Shown here piece by piece: positions 21,132 through 32,689 of a stretch of DNA of 64,000 nt (positions are counted from its first letter, which is position 1; each line of letters begins with the position of its first letter). Both the position numbers and the translations under genes were made by a program. The notes beneath the pieces are model-generated. The model ran no database searches. It saw only the letters and a program-made list of their open reading frames with translations, and was not told where the DNA came from. Source of the DNA: Mesostigma viride. Its lineage: Eukaryota > Streptophyta > Mesostigmatophyceae > Mesostigmatales > Mesostigmataceae. Where the stretch lies: assembly GCA_009746045.1 (NCBI GenBank), contig RPFO01000104.1, positions 5,323,395 to 5,387,394 on the forward strand, in the 5' to 3' direction.

Positions 21132-22481
21132 TTGGGGCCGGATATGACCGTGTATGTCCGCTGGCGCCTAGCCGCATCGGAGACGTTGGTAAATGCACCG
21201 GTGAACAAGTGGCGGCCCACAGGGCCTAATGGCGAGGCTTGTGACGGGGTCACGCCCATTGGGTACACCCCGCAGGGAGATCCTGTCTATGGGTGCCTCC
21301 TCATAGAGCGTGGCCAGGCCCCCAAAGGAAGTCCTGGTCTAGTGCTGCTTTTTGAATGGGACGAGGGCGGTGCCAGGAGATGTACCTGCGCTAGCCTTCA
21401 CAGCCTTTTTCCCGACATCGTCGCCGCTGAGAAGCAGCAGTTGCTGGACGGATGGATTGAGCAGGTGCCAAAGTCCGTGGAGGATGTGCGTGCCAACAAC
21501 GAGAATCTGTTCAACATCATGGAGCAAAAGCCCAAAGAGAAGCGTGAACTGCAAGCGAACAAGGCGGTACCCTTACCGCTGCGATCTGCAGGCGACCAGT
21601 CGGTTGCGCGGGCAACACGAGCACTGAGGCTGCCCATAAAACAAGTCATCTCACACGTCGCTTGCCCTGCCCGCGAGATTCAAGCGCAGATCAACCGCGC
21701 ATGTGCGCCCGCTGCGCGAGGGAGCACATCAACGGCAACGCCTGCTTTGCGCACACTGATTTCCGGCAGGCACACCTTCAAGGTGAATGGAAGCCTCGTA
21801 CGACGCGGCGGCCTACTCGTTGTTAAGCGGCCAGCCGTCACCTGCGGGCAGGGAATGCCGTAAGCACCACACATGCTGGTGAAGGTCCTTGATCTGAAAG
21901 GCGATCGCACGGAGCGTGACAGCATTGTCGCCTCTCCTTACTACGCACCGTCGTGGACGGGCCAGTTTTCTAGAGTGACATTAGGTGGCGGCAGCGCAGG
22001 GATGACGGTCCCCATTTCTGATGTACACCTGCAGCACTGGACAGTGGGCGGTACGGCAGAGGTGCACCAGCCTGAGCTGATCGGTACCGGCAAACTGTCA
22101 GCTGCCACGGTGGCGGCGTTGAAAGAGCACCCGCAGATTGACTTTGAGCATTACAAGACTGCCACCGCCGCCAGGGCAGCAGCAAAGGATGACTGCAATG
22201 CCTACTTTGCCGAGCATGGAGCACGTGCGCTTATCGGGATGCGCCTGTGTGCCATGTTTCCGGGGACAGCGAGGAAGAGGGAGCGCTTCCATGGCTGGGT
22301 CACTAAGGTTCAGGAAAGGGGAGGTCACCTGCTCATCAAGGCGATGTGGGCTGATGGGCAGGACTATCATGCCCTGGCGGAGGTGACGCAGTTCGTGTGC
22401 GGCTGCCCACACCCAGTCGAGGCATTTGGCCGCGCTCGCTTCTTTCCACAGGAGCTAGGCTGGCACCGTGAACGCAGGTGA
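21132..22481 (+). pseudogene. Unrecognised ORF of the TIR transposon, one in-frame stop
   Basis: Two open stretches (21132-21863 and 21873-22481) lie in the same frame, separated only by TAA and three codons. Together they would encode about 450 residues. The first part contains WRPTGPNGEACDGVTPIGYT and a segment with LLFEWDEGG. The second has GMRLCAMFPGTARKRERFHG, WVTKVQ, AMWADGQDYHALAEV, a pattern like a small beta-barrel chromo/Tudor-type domain, and then a Cys-containing tail. It could be a transposon-encoded or captured protein. The stop may be genuine decay, or CC|GTAAGC at 21859-21866 may be a splice donor. The transposase itself is not identified. Confidence 0.4.
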
Positions 22482-22527
22482 TGGCACCCACATAGACGAT
22501 GCCGTCCCTGCTGTGCACAGTGACAGT

Positions 22528-22690
22528 GAAGGCGGGGAGGAGGAGGAAGAGGGAGAGGAAGAGGGGGAGGAAGAGGGGGAGGAGGAGGGGGAGGAGGGGG
22601 AGAGGGGGAGGGAGAGGGGAAGGGAGAATGGGAGGGGGAGGGGGAGGAGGAAGAGGGAGAGGGAGACGGAGAGGAGGATGCGGAATGGGA
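22528..22690 (+). repeat. 160-bp polypurine tract (GGGAGG/GAGGAA)
   Basis: Almost uninterrupted purines on the + strand. In one frame it would encode an acidic Glu/Gly tail following DDAVPAVHSDSEGG, so it could be the C-terminus of the upstream ORF after a frame change. Otherwise it is a simple repeat able to form triplex DNA. Confidence 0.85.
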
Positions 22691-23127
22691 GCCGGGGATG
22701 ACTGGTAGATGAGACGGTGCCATCTACCGGCGCATGGAATGAAGTGGTACACAAGTTTACTCATGGTTATCGGCAAGTAGAGCATGCTCGCCTGGCCTAG
22801 TTGCATCAATGAGTTGAGTTTGGAGAGACTGCACTTTGCTTGGATGAAGAATGTGTTAGCATGGCCAAACTTTTATGGCTTGTAGCCAAATCCTCTTGGG
22901 GTATGCAGTGTACTAGCGGTGTGCAATTGCGAGGATTCCTGTCTTGTAGCGATGTGGCCTCTCACCCTGCAGCCTGGTAGATGTGTTGGCATGCAGCCAC
23001 CCATCATGGGTCATCCGATCTGGTGTGATTTGCATTTGCACACCTTGTATTAAGGCCATGATTTAATATTGTCTTGTTATTTTTAATGTGTATATGCGAA
23101 AAGAGGCATAATCTGCTCATATATAGT

Positions 23128-23900
23128 GCTAGCAAATGTCACTACCTTTACCTATGCCTGACCTTACAAGTTGAGGATGGTCTAATGTAGTGACAAACAG
23201 GTTATTTACAACAATTCACAGTTTTCTGACATAGTTTCAGGCAACTATACTTACCAAAATGCTTGAAAAAGGCAAAAATTGCACCATTATGCTAGCAAAC
23301 GTCACTATTTTGAGATCAAACTGGGCCCAAACTTGGCCCATGGTCTAATCTAGTGGTGTTTAGGTTGCTTCCAACATTTCATAGCTTTCTGACATAGTTT
23401 GATATTGTGTAGTAGCTTACACTGAGCAAAATGCTTGAAAATGGCAAAAAATGCACCATTTATGCTAGCAAACGTCACTATTTTGACATCAAGCTGAGCC
23501 CAAACTTTGTGCATGGTCTATTCTAGTTGTAATTAGGTTGCTTCCAATATTTCATAGCTTTATGACGTAGTTTGATATTGTTTAGTAGCTTACACTGAGC
23601 AAAATGCTTGAAAATGGCAAAAAATGCAGTATTTATGCTAGCAAATGTCACTATTTTGAGTTCAGATTGACCCCAAACTTTGTGCATGGTCTATTCTAGT
23701 GGTAATTAGGTTGCTTGCAAATATCCATGATGGTTTGACGTGATTTAGTACTGTTTCCTATTTATTACTATTTAATTTAATTTAAAATGACAAAAATGTA
23801 CCTGTATTGCTAGCAAATGTCACCAAGATGACGTCCGATCGATACCAAACTTTGTACGAGGTCTATTTTGGTTGCAAACATCATGCATGACAATTTTCAG
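23128..23900 (+). repeat. 173-bp tandem repeat near the right end of the TIR transposon
   Basis: GCTAGCAAAYGTCACTA recurs at 23128, 23291, 23464, 23637 and 23809 (periods 163, 173, 173, 172) with extended similarity between copies (TGGTCTATTCTAGTGG, TAGGTTGCTTCC, GAGCAAAATGCTTGAAAA). The first and last copies are the most diverged. The array is AT-rich and non-coding. Confidence 0.9.
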
Positions 23901-24231
23901 CATAAAAAGACAAACTTCGGTACGAAGTACATTTTGCGTGCTGGAGTACATCCTTAATGGCTGGTAGGGTCGGTGTTCAGGCGGGTGGGTGGTCAGCCCA
24001 AGCAGGGCGACGCATCTGACAACGGGGGCGGTGGCCAGGGCAAGTCAAAGATCCAATGCTACCTGTGCAAGGGGTGGGGGCACATCAAGAAGGAGTGTCC
24101 CAGCTTCAAGAAGACCCAGGGCCAGGGCAGCAACAAGAATAATAACAACAAAAACAACAACAAGAACAAGTCCCAGGCAGGCCAGCCTTCGATATCAAAG
24201 GGCAGTCAACAAGAAGACAGCAAGGAGCAGT

Positions 24232-27200
24232 GACTGTCTGAGGCAACCCCTACACACCTTAATTCACCCAAGGGGGAGGCCACTGAGGTGCTCCAATGCA
24301 GATTTTATATCTGGGCAACAAGAGGGTGATCTCCAGGTTCAGGATGGCCCCAGGTCACCTGGAGAGGTACAGGTTCCTATGAAGACGTCCTTGACAGCTG
24401 GTGCAGCTGTAAGAATGTCTGACCCCATGCATCCTCGTGCTGATCGAGCACGAGGGTGGACCTCTCATTTTGAGAGAAACCAATGTACAACCACAGAGGG
24501 GTGTGAAGGCTTCTGGTGGTATGCATGTGGTCCCTGCTGGCGGTCCAGGTGTTGGGCATGAGCAGGGTGACTCAGGCTCTGAGTCAGAACAGGATGGAAG
24601 TCAGCATGGTGCAATGCTGGACAACCTGACAGCACAGTCCTGACTGTGCCAGGGACTGCTTCCTCCGTGTACCAGGAGTTGGGTGCCCGAATCCACAACA
24701 TGTTTGGGCATGCCACTTCTCTGTCAAACAACTTTGCCTTCCGTATGGGCAGGGCACCCCTTCTCAAGGCGTGCCAGCAAGCTGCCTCACGGTGTAAGTG
24801 CCAGTTGTCCTCCAACAAGCCCAGGAAATCACATGCCAAAGCTCTACCTCAGAGCATTGGTGATCTGCAGTGTGATATCCAACACATCAGGGGCATGCAA
24901 CTGTTGGTGTGCGTGGACAGGTACACAAAGTACAAGGTGCTAGAGCATTTACCTTCTATGAAGAACAGGTACTTGCTGGCTGCCCTGCAGAATGTAAGAG
25001 CCAAGTTTCCTACCACAAGGATCCAGGTGGACATGCAGTTTCAGCATCTCAAGGGTGATCCCACCCTTCCTGAGTTGCTGGTTACACCTAGGGAGGCTCA
25101 TGGGCAGCAGGGTGCTATTGAGAGGGCAATCCAGGAGGTCAAGAAATTGATCATCTCTGAAGACTGGGTACCCTTGTCTGCACCTGCACTTGTCAGGAGT
25201 GCATGGTTGAGGAACGTGGAGCAGCAGCTGAACAGCAGGGTCAATTTCTACTATGATGGAGTTGCTGTCAGCCCAATGGGTCTATATCATGGCCTGTGCC
25301 CACCACATGTGCTGGAGGGCTGGAAACATGCTGCACATGTCACCTTTGCCAAGCTGAGGGAGAAGGACCGGGGTTGGAAGATGCTGGAGCCACAAGTGGG
25401 TCAGAAGGTCCTAGCTTGGAAGGAACCTAGCCTTATGGCAAACGTGGTAGCTGGAGTCCTGGGGTGGTTACCCAGGTTGATGAAGCTAGCCACGCATGCT
25501 TGGTCAGCATGGAGGACGAACCAAAGCATGTACACCGGCTGAGTTGGTCATATGTCAAGCCTAACCTGATGAATGAGGGCAGTCAGGCACAAGGCTCACA
25601 GGATCTGCAGGATTTTCAGGTCCCAGGTGACATCACTGACGCAACGACCACATCTGTTGCAGGGGAATCTGTCAGCCCTGGCCAGGTTGCAGAGGTACTT
25701 GTTGAACAGGCTGCAAGGTCAACAGCTGGGGAGTCAACTGTCAAGCCCAAGGCTCTAACCAAGCCCAGGGGGACAAGTTTGGCTGGATTGATTGGGGCTC
25801 TGCAAAGGGCCAAGAAGCAGCCCAAGGTAGCCAAGCTCAGGTGGCATGGCAATCTGGGGCTGGACACTGCCTTAGAGGTAGACACTAATTCTCAGGTTTC
25901 CATCATTGGGACCAGAGCTGCAGCAGGGTACAGCATGTCTGAACCCAGCTATCAGTTTGTGTCTGACTTCAGTGGCGGGGTACACGTGAAGGTACTGGGT
26001 GAGGTATCATTCCTATCCTTGGACAGGACACTGCTTTTTGTGTCTTGGAGGGCTATCAGGACCTGCTCTTCTGGGGCAGAATTTCCTATGCCAGGATGGG
26101 GTAGTGATCACGTCCTCTCTCCTGACTAAGGAAGGGGCTGGTCAGGTCCCACTGATTAATTTCAGGACCACTCACCTATCACGTGCAGTAACCAGGTCGG
26201 TTAAGCGTGTGCAAGTGTGCCAGGGGCAGGAGCCCTTGGTTGATGACCTCATACTGCCAGCTGCTAGTCATCCAAGCAGTTTGGGCATTGGTCCTCACTC
26301 ACTTGCTGGACACAGCCCTATCAACTACCAAGGCCTGGTGAAGCTCATGTCCTCTCCCATTATGTGTCCCCAGGTCACACTGGGTCTGATTAAATCTGGG
26401 GAGGACTGGATCTCCAAGAAATGCGTGGAACCTGTCAATGACCTGCCTCCTGCACGACGTCTACTCAAGCTCAAGTTTGTCATCAAGATGAAGGAGGTGG
26501 ACGGGGTCAAGGTACCACATGTCAGGCCAGTGCTGAATGAGTTCAAGGGTACTGGTGAGTGCACTGCTGAGGAGTTGTATACCCCTGGCATGTGCATGAC
26601 ACTTGGAGGCTGCTGCTGTGTGTATTTCTAGGCCTTCTCAACAAGGGCTTGGACTATGGCTCAGTGGTGGTAGACTTCAAGAGGGCATTTCTGGAGGGGA
26701 TGCAGATGTGGCACAGGAAAAGTGGGAGGGCAAGACGCCTTTCTATGTTAGGGTGCCTGCTGTATGGAAAAGGGACATCCACACGGAGTTCCTTAAAATC
26801 CTCAAGGGCCTGGAGGGCCTGAGGTCAAGTCCAATAATCTGGAGGGAGACTCTCAACCGTTTCCTGAAGGAGCATTGCAACTTGAAGGTCTCTCCTGTAG
26901 ACCCCTGTCTGTTTCTGGGGCAATGGGAAGGCCTACCAGTGTATGCTTCGCTGCACGGGGATGACCTACATCTGATAGCTCCCACGTCGTGGCTTAAGGA
27001 GCTGATCTCCATCATTAAGTCCAAGTTTCCTCTGGGTAGGGAGCAATGGCAGGTGGAGAATGAGCCTCTGCTGTTTGTGGGCATGGAGGCCACACTGGTG
27101 AAGAAGGGGGGGAGTGGCGTATGCTGCTGGTGGGGGGCAATGATTATCAAGAGACCCTCATTAGCAAGCTTCCTCCAGTCATCACACAGGCACTGTGTCC

Positions 27201-27864
27201 CATGGTGAGGGGCATGGTTGCTTGGGTGGCAGGCATTTCCAGGCCAGACCTTATGGTCATAGCCAGGTTGCCTGATGACATGCTGGTGGAGCTAGGGTCT
27301 GCCAAGGTGGCTGATCAGGTCAGGGCTTCATCTGGCATTCTGTTGTCTGCAGTGGATTTATCACAACCCATTTGCATGGAGCTGTATGTGGATAGCTCAA
27401 TGGACAGCAGGCAGGTCTCCAAGGTCAGGGGCAGGGCTGCAGGGCTCTTTGTGCTCAGACAGGAAGGCCTGGGGAGTTTGGTGAGCTGGTTTAGTCGCCT
27501 GCACAAACGGGTGGCTGTCAGCAGTGATGTGGCAGAATGCAGGGCTATTTGTGAAGGCATTCACACAAGCCTTTATCTGAAGGAGTTGCTTCATCAGATG
27601 ACTTCTAACACTCCTTGGCCACTTCAGGTTACCACTCTTCTAAAAACAGACTCCATGGGGATGGTGCAGTTTGTGCACAGGCAGATGGCCAGAAGTAGGG
27701 ACTTGGATTATCTCCTTCTTAAGGAATTGTCCTCCTTGGCCAATATTGAGCATATCCCTGGGGTTGACAATCCTGCTGATGCTTTGACCAAGCTAGTGCA
27801 GAAGGCAGCAGTGCAATACAAGGTTCTTCAGTCTCTGATGGACCCATCTCAGCAAGCTGTCTAA
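24232..27864 (+). pseudogene. Copia-A pol, copy 1, frameshifted
   Basis: Follows gag directly across the TGA. Domains in order are integrase (HNMFGHA zinc region, catalytic core, GAIERAIQ), the retropepsin-like segment (EVDTNSQVSIIG), RT (DFKRAFLEG, LHGDD) and RNase H (ending HIPGVDNPADALTK). Compared with copy 3 there are several frame changes: single-base losses at about 25435 (CCTTATGG), 26009, 26055, 26697 and 27111, and 2-6-bp insertions at 24274 and 24611. It is not functional as read. Several single-base losses are in homopolymers and could be sequencing errors. Confidence 0.85.
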
Positions 27865-28814
27865 GCTGGTGCATGGTTATAGGGCATTGGAGAGCAGATT
27901 GTGTGGTAGTGTCAGCATTGTGACTGGCATAATACCTGTATTTTAGTCTGTACTAAGGCTCATGGACCATGGTACACTCACTCTGATTTTAATCAGGATA
28001 CAGCCAGGTTTTGGCTGGGGTTCATGCTGTTGACTACACAAGGTTGACAGGTCCATTACAGACCATGTATTCTATTTTAAAAGAAATGTATATTTGTACA
28101 TACTTCTCACAATGGTCTGGGAACCTTTATACTGGGGTTTATAGGGCGGGGTTCGATTCCCTGGTATTATGTTTCTACAAGCTGGCCTGTTCAGGTGTTT
28201 GCCTGTTCAGACTTCCCTAGTTCCCCAGGGCAGGATTTAATTGTTGCCTATGTGTTTCATTTTGTCATTTGTTTGCTGTGGCAGTTTACCATCTGGCAAG
28301 TAGACGGGCGCCGTAAGACGGGCGCCAATAGACCCCTGTTGAGAGAATGACAGGCAAACTATTGTAATACGCCTTACTTTGTCAAGTGGTATTTTAATTG
28401 TCATGGATTTATTGTACTTATATTGAATATGTACTGGGTTTTATGGGATTAGTATCTGGGATTAATGTAACTCACCGCCAGAAGGTCATTGTACTGGAGG
28501 CTCTACCGAGGTGATGGGATTAATTCCTGGAGAAGACCTCATAGAATTAACCTGTATGTATTTAATTTTGTGTGTTTCTAATATCTGGCGGTACTCTGTA
28601 ATGCCACTTCCATAGGTTTTTATCCATTTCTCATGGAATGGTTTTCCCTGTGGCAGATCTGTTTCTTTTCCAGTTCCTTAAAAGAAAAGGCTGGGGGAAT
28701 GGCATTGGCCATTAAAGACATCTGTTCAAGCTTCAAGCTGGAGTGAAGGACATTTCAAGCTACTTCAAGGGTCCCTGGCAGGGGATGTGATCCCTAAAGA
28801 AAAGAAGGGATTGG
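27865..28814 (+). other. Copia-A copy 1, 3' non-coding region and polypurine tract
   Basis: About 950 bp between the pol stop and the 3' LTR, conserved in all three Copia-A copies. Contains a B-box-like GGTTCGATTCC at 28149-28159, paired ACGGGCGCC motifs near 28305-28325, and a purine run AAAGAAAAGAAGGGATTGG immediately before the 3' LTR, the probable polypurine tract that primes plus-strand synthesis. Confidence 0.75.
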
Positions 28815-29436
28815 AGTTAACGTAAAGGATTTACGTTAGATGGATAGAGATTGTTACGCTCTTTCCAACGGCACCTTGAACGCCTCATTTGGTTAAGGAA
28901 CGTAAAAGTTATGACGTTTCCTAGGCTGTGCCGACAGTACCCGGCGCGCCACTGTGGGCGCGTACGGACACAGGATGTACAAGTGTCACTTTGATAGTCC
29001 GCAGGACGTTGACAGGACTTGTACAGGACTTGATGGTCAATTGATAGGTAGGCGCGCTGTAGCGCGCCAGGACCTATGAAACAATTGATGCTGAGCAGCG
29101 TACGGATAGGTCCACAGGACTAGCCGTATGGACAATTGATAGATCTGCGCGCCAAAGGCGTGCCAGAGTCTGTGTAATCAATTGATTGACAGTTCAGCTG
29201 TGACAGTGCAGCTGAATACTTGGACGCGTCCCTAGCAAGCTATAATATGTGTGACTTGGTAGCACCGGGACGCTAGTTCTTGCGTGCACGTTCTCTTGGC
29301 ACTGCGACCCTGTCTGTCGCCTGTGCTGCGTGCAGTCTTGGAAGTGACGTGACTTACGTCTGTGTTCCTTATTCATTATAAAGGCAACATTTCCTGCAAG
29401 AACCATGGCGGAATTCTGCACAACCCTCTCACAACT
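28815..29436 (+). repeat. Copia-A copy 1, 3' LTR
   Basis: 622 bp, AGTTAACG...CACAACT. It differs from its 5' partner by several short indels, including absence of one AGCT duplication and of one GAT, so this insertion is older than copy 3. Confidence 0.92.
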
Positions 29437-29441
29437 GCTAC

Positions 29442-30707
29442 CCCTTGTCACATGCACAGTTCAATATGCATGTCTCCCATCTGTTGTTCGGGCATGAAAG
29501 CTTCATTCTGTTGTTTGGGCATGACAGCTAACTAATTTTCTGTGTGTAGCCCCAGGTCAAACATTTTATGTCACGCTTAATTCTGACCATTAGATGTTTG
29601 CACCAAACTTTTTATAGTTGGATAGCTGCAGATTACCTTTAGTCCTACAGCTGGAGCCCCTCTATTGTCCGCAGCAGGGTGCAGCTCATCGTCTCATGCC
29701 CATCATTGAATCTATGCTTCCGCCCCATGCATGTGGCTATGACAAACAATGACCCTCTACTGTCTCTCAGCTCCTGAGTGTCTCCTACCTCAACTGAGCA
29801 AGTGCTTTTGGCTGTCCTCTGATCCTGCTTACATGCCCTTTTGCACTTAATTCCATATAGTGAGAGCTGTGCGTTTACCTTTGGCAATAACCACTGGCAT
29901 TGCCCGGGGAGATCCGCTTAGTGGTCCCCAGCGCCGTGAACGCCATCACCGACAGTTTGGTCACCCCATCCCGCTTCCCCTTCGCGCACTGAGGCTGTGC
30001 AGGATTCTTACCCAAAGAGATCCACATGTGCAGCAGGCCTGCGCGACCTCCTCCCCGCCCAAGCCGTCCACCGTCGCGGCGTTGCCTGTCCCGGGCCCGG
30101 TCACGCCCGGCGGGCGGCGTGTCCGCAATGTCGTCAGTCCCACTGAGTGCACAGTTGTCTCCCCTGCCCGCGTTCATGAAAAACAACAAAAGGCCTACGC
30201 GGGTATACCGGCTACAAGCTGTGCCGCCTGGATGGGTCTGCATGCGAGAGTTGAACGAAATTTCAGGCCGGCGGGTTTGGCATCACTCCGTTTCCCTTGC
30301 AGCTAGGGCCTAGGGGAGCGGGGGGGCCGCCTTCCTTTGCGCCCTCCCCATGAACCCTCTGTTCACGCTGATTCCGGCCCTTTACTCCATCGCCATCCGC
30401 CACGGCGCCACCAGATTTTTGCCCCGCAATCTCTCATCACGGCGGGGCGGCCTGCGGCATGCAGCTGCGGGCCGGCTTGCTCTCCATTCTACTGGGACGC
30501 TCTACATCGTGTGTGCATGGCCCGTGCATAATAATGGCCAGCAGAACCAGAACTGGTTCCTCTACTGATCTCCACACCGCTCTCCTCCGGGTGGTGCATG
30601 TGTGCCTTGATTCGGTCGGTCTTTCCGGCACATCAAGTTCACAGGCCATCAAGTGTGAGGACGCGGATATGGGGCTGCCGGCCTCTATTCCCGGGCAACC
30701 ACCGCCG
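29442..30707. other. Unassigned GC-rich intergenic sequence
   Basis: Some open frames of 70-150 codons occur on both strands at 29860-30760. None shows a recognisable motif, repeated copy or consistent splice pattern. I cannot support a gene. Confidence 0.4.
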
Positions 30708-30990
30708 CCGGCCCGGACATATTACCGTGCTGGACTACGATATGGGCAGCTATATAGCTAGCTAGGTTGCCAACAGTGTGCTATAATAGCTCATATTTGA
30801 GGGCCTTTCCACGCGTGTGACCAAGTATGGCATTCATAGCGATTCGGGCCGCGGTGCCCACACCCCTGTAACTAGGACCTAGATACATAGCTTATACCAT
30901 CCATTCCATCCCATGTTCCCCTCCCACTAAGGACTTATGCTCACGTGGCGCAGTCACGTGTCTATTACTTAATTAATTACTTGAGGGCCT
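30708..30990 (+). repeat. LINE fragments with hairpin 3' end
   Basis: 30712-30745 repeats the VLDYD start of the LINE C-terminal block seen at 10140. 30818-30910 matches 7772-7866, and 30900-30986 matches 8985-9079, including the CACGTG hairpin (30942-30960) and a TTAATTAA-type tail. The LINE ORF1 segment that separates these two blocks at 7867-8985 is absent here. Confidence 0.6.
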
Positions 30991-31376
30991 TTCCACATTC
31001 GATATCGTTTTGAATCAGCCCGAAACTCGAGCGTGCCTTCTTGATCCCGAAACAATTATAAATACGAGACCTCCATTCTAGTTGGCCGGCGCACGAATCA
31101 GTAGCGAATTATGGACTTAGCCAGGCACCTCCAGACTGGTTCCTCGGCGTCCCGATACCGTGCCGCCGAATCTTTGGTTCATATGCACCGGATCGATCTT
31201 TCGTTCACTCTGAACAACCCGACCTCACGTCCGTATGGCCTGGTAATTGTCATGTTCCTTACCACATCGTTTGGATCCGGCTAGGTGGCCTTTGCATGCC
31301 TGACCGGTTCCACCTCTCGGAGACCCCAACCTGCACTTAGTACCTGCACCATTTTATATATTTTTACTTTTTAAAT

Positions 31377-32056
<680 letters not shown>

Positions 32057-32167
32057 AGTTGCCCACGTACGCCGCATATGTGCAGCAGCTAGAGATTTGA
32101 AAACGGCCGAGGGCCAGGACACCGGCCTAACATCAGCATGCCATCACAAACATACAAAGAAACGAAT

Positions 32168-32410
32168 GTACTCAGCGGGGACATGTACGGTTGCGTGATC
32201 ATGGCATAATATACCCGCGTTGGTACAACAGCTTGGTGTGTGACCTAGCAAACGATGCATGTTCCGCCAAGTAGCCGAGCGGCAGATTGTGGGCGAAGAA
32301 CAAAGATACTCAGGGGAGACATATGCACAGTTGCATAATTGGATATACACCCGCGTTAGTACAACAGCTTGGTGTGTCCGAGCAAATGAGGTTTCGCCAA
32401 GTATCCAAGC
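32168..32410 (+). repeat. Diverged tandem duplication of about 135 bp
   Basis: Two copies share ACAACAGCTTGGTGTGT, CCCGCGTT and CGCCAAGTA blocks at about 32210-32275 and 32345-32405. No coding potential is supported. Confidence 0.65.
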
Positions 32411-32689
32411 AGCCATGCTAAGGCAGCCATGATTAGACTGTTTGCCTAGCTGTGCCAACATAGCGATAGTCACGTGCCGCAAACGCAAGGTACACAACCA
32501 CACACAGCCATGCATGGCCTTAGCCTAGTCCTAGTACAGCCATGCTACGCCCTGGCTATGTTCAGATTACTTGCCCACGCTACTTGTTATGCCACGCTTA
32601 CATGCATGGGTCTTAGATATCGCACCCACAGTTTGCCGGATCGTTAGCCTGTCCTTTAGCTAGCGCGCCCGACTGCAGCTGTGGCATGC

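Larger units (their letters stand above)
15531..23969. mobile_element. 8.4-kb TIR DNA transposon inserted in Copia-A gag
   Basis: The insertion splits an otherwise continuous gag sequence. A 3-bp target duplication TCG lies at 15528-15530 and 23970-23972. Terminal inverted repeats of about 32 bp begin CCCTGCCAGCCGTTAA on the left and CCCTACCAGCCATTAA (reverse complement) on the right, and continue to TGTACTCCAGCAC. Both ends then carry the subterminal motif GTACATTTTG. Inside are hexamer arrays, a 613-bp palindrome, GC-rich minisatellites, an ORF region (21132-22481) and a 173-bp tandem repeat near the right end. I recognise no transposase. A 3-bp duplication fits CACTA/CMC or PIF-Harbinger types, but the terminal sequence is not typical of either. 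Confidence 0.85.
14666..24231 (+). pseudogene. Copia-A gag, copy 1, interrupted by a DNA transposon
   Basis: The first part is 14666-15530 and the second is 23970-24231, separated by the TIR transposon. It starts MADGRRSKG, runs through the helical capsid-like region (YYQIWIGSSTFGKCTDQIKD) and, after the insert, reaches a CCHC zinc knuckle CYLCKGWGHIKKEC and an Asn/Lys-rich tail ending KEQ. Two extra bases at about 15221 (ATATAGCCC) create an early stop after FNVADNI; copy 2 has the same two extra bases. The stop after KEQ is TGA followed by CTG, as in copies 2 and 3. Confidence 0.85.
13089..29436 (+). mobile_element. Copia-A LTR retrotransposon, copy 1 (disrupted)
   Basis: Complete element with LTRs at both ends and a 5-bp target-site duplication, GCTAC, at 13084-13088 and 29437-29441. 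Order: 5' LTR, ORF1, gag, pol, about 950 bp of non-coding DNA, polypurine tract, 3' LTR. The gag is split by a TIR DNA transposon at 15531-23969. Without that insert the element would be about 7.9 kb, close to copy 3 (7.8 kb). ORF1, gag and pol all carry frame changes, so this copy is not autonomous. Confidence 0.93.

Noticed and set aside
29860..30306. 148-codon ORF as a host gene
   Set aside because: No motif, no splice pattern, overlapping ORFs on both strands; composition alone explains it.
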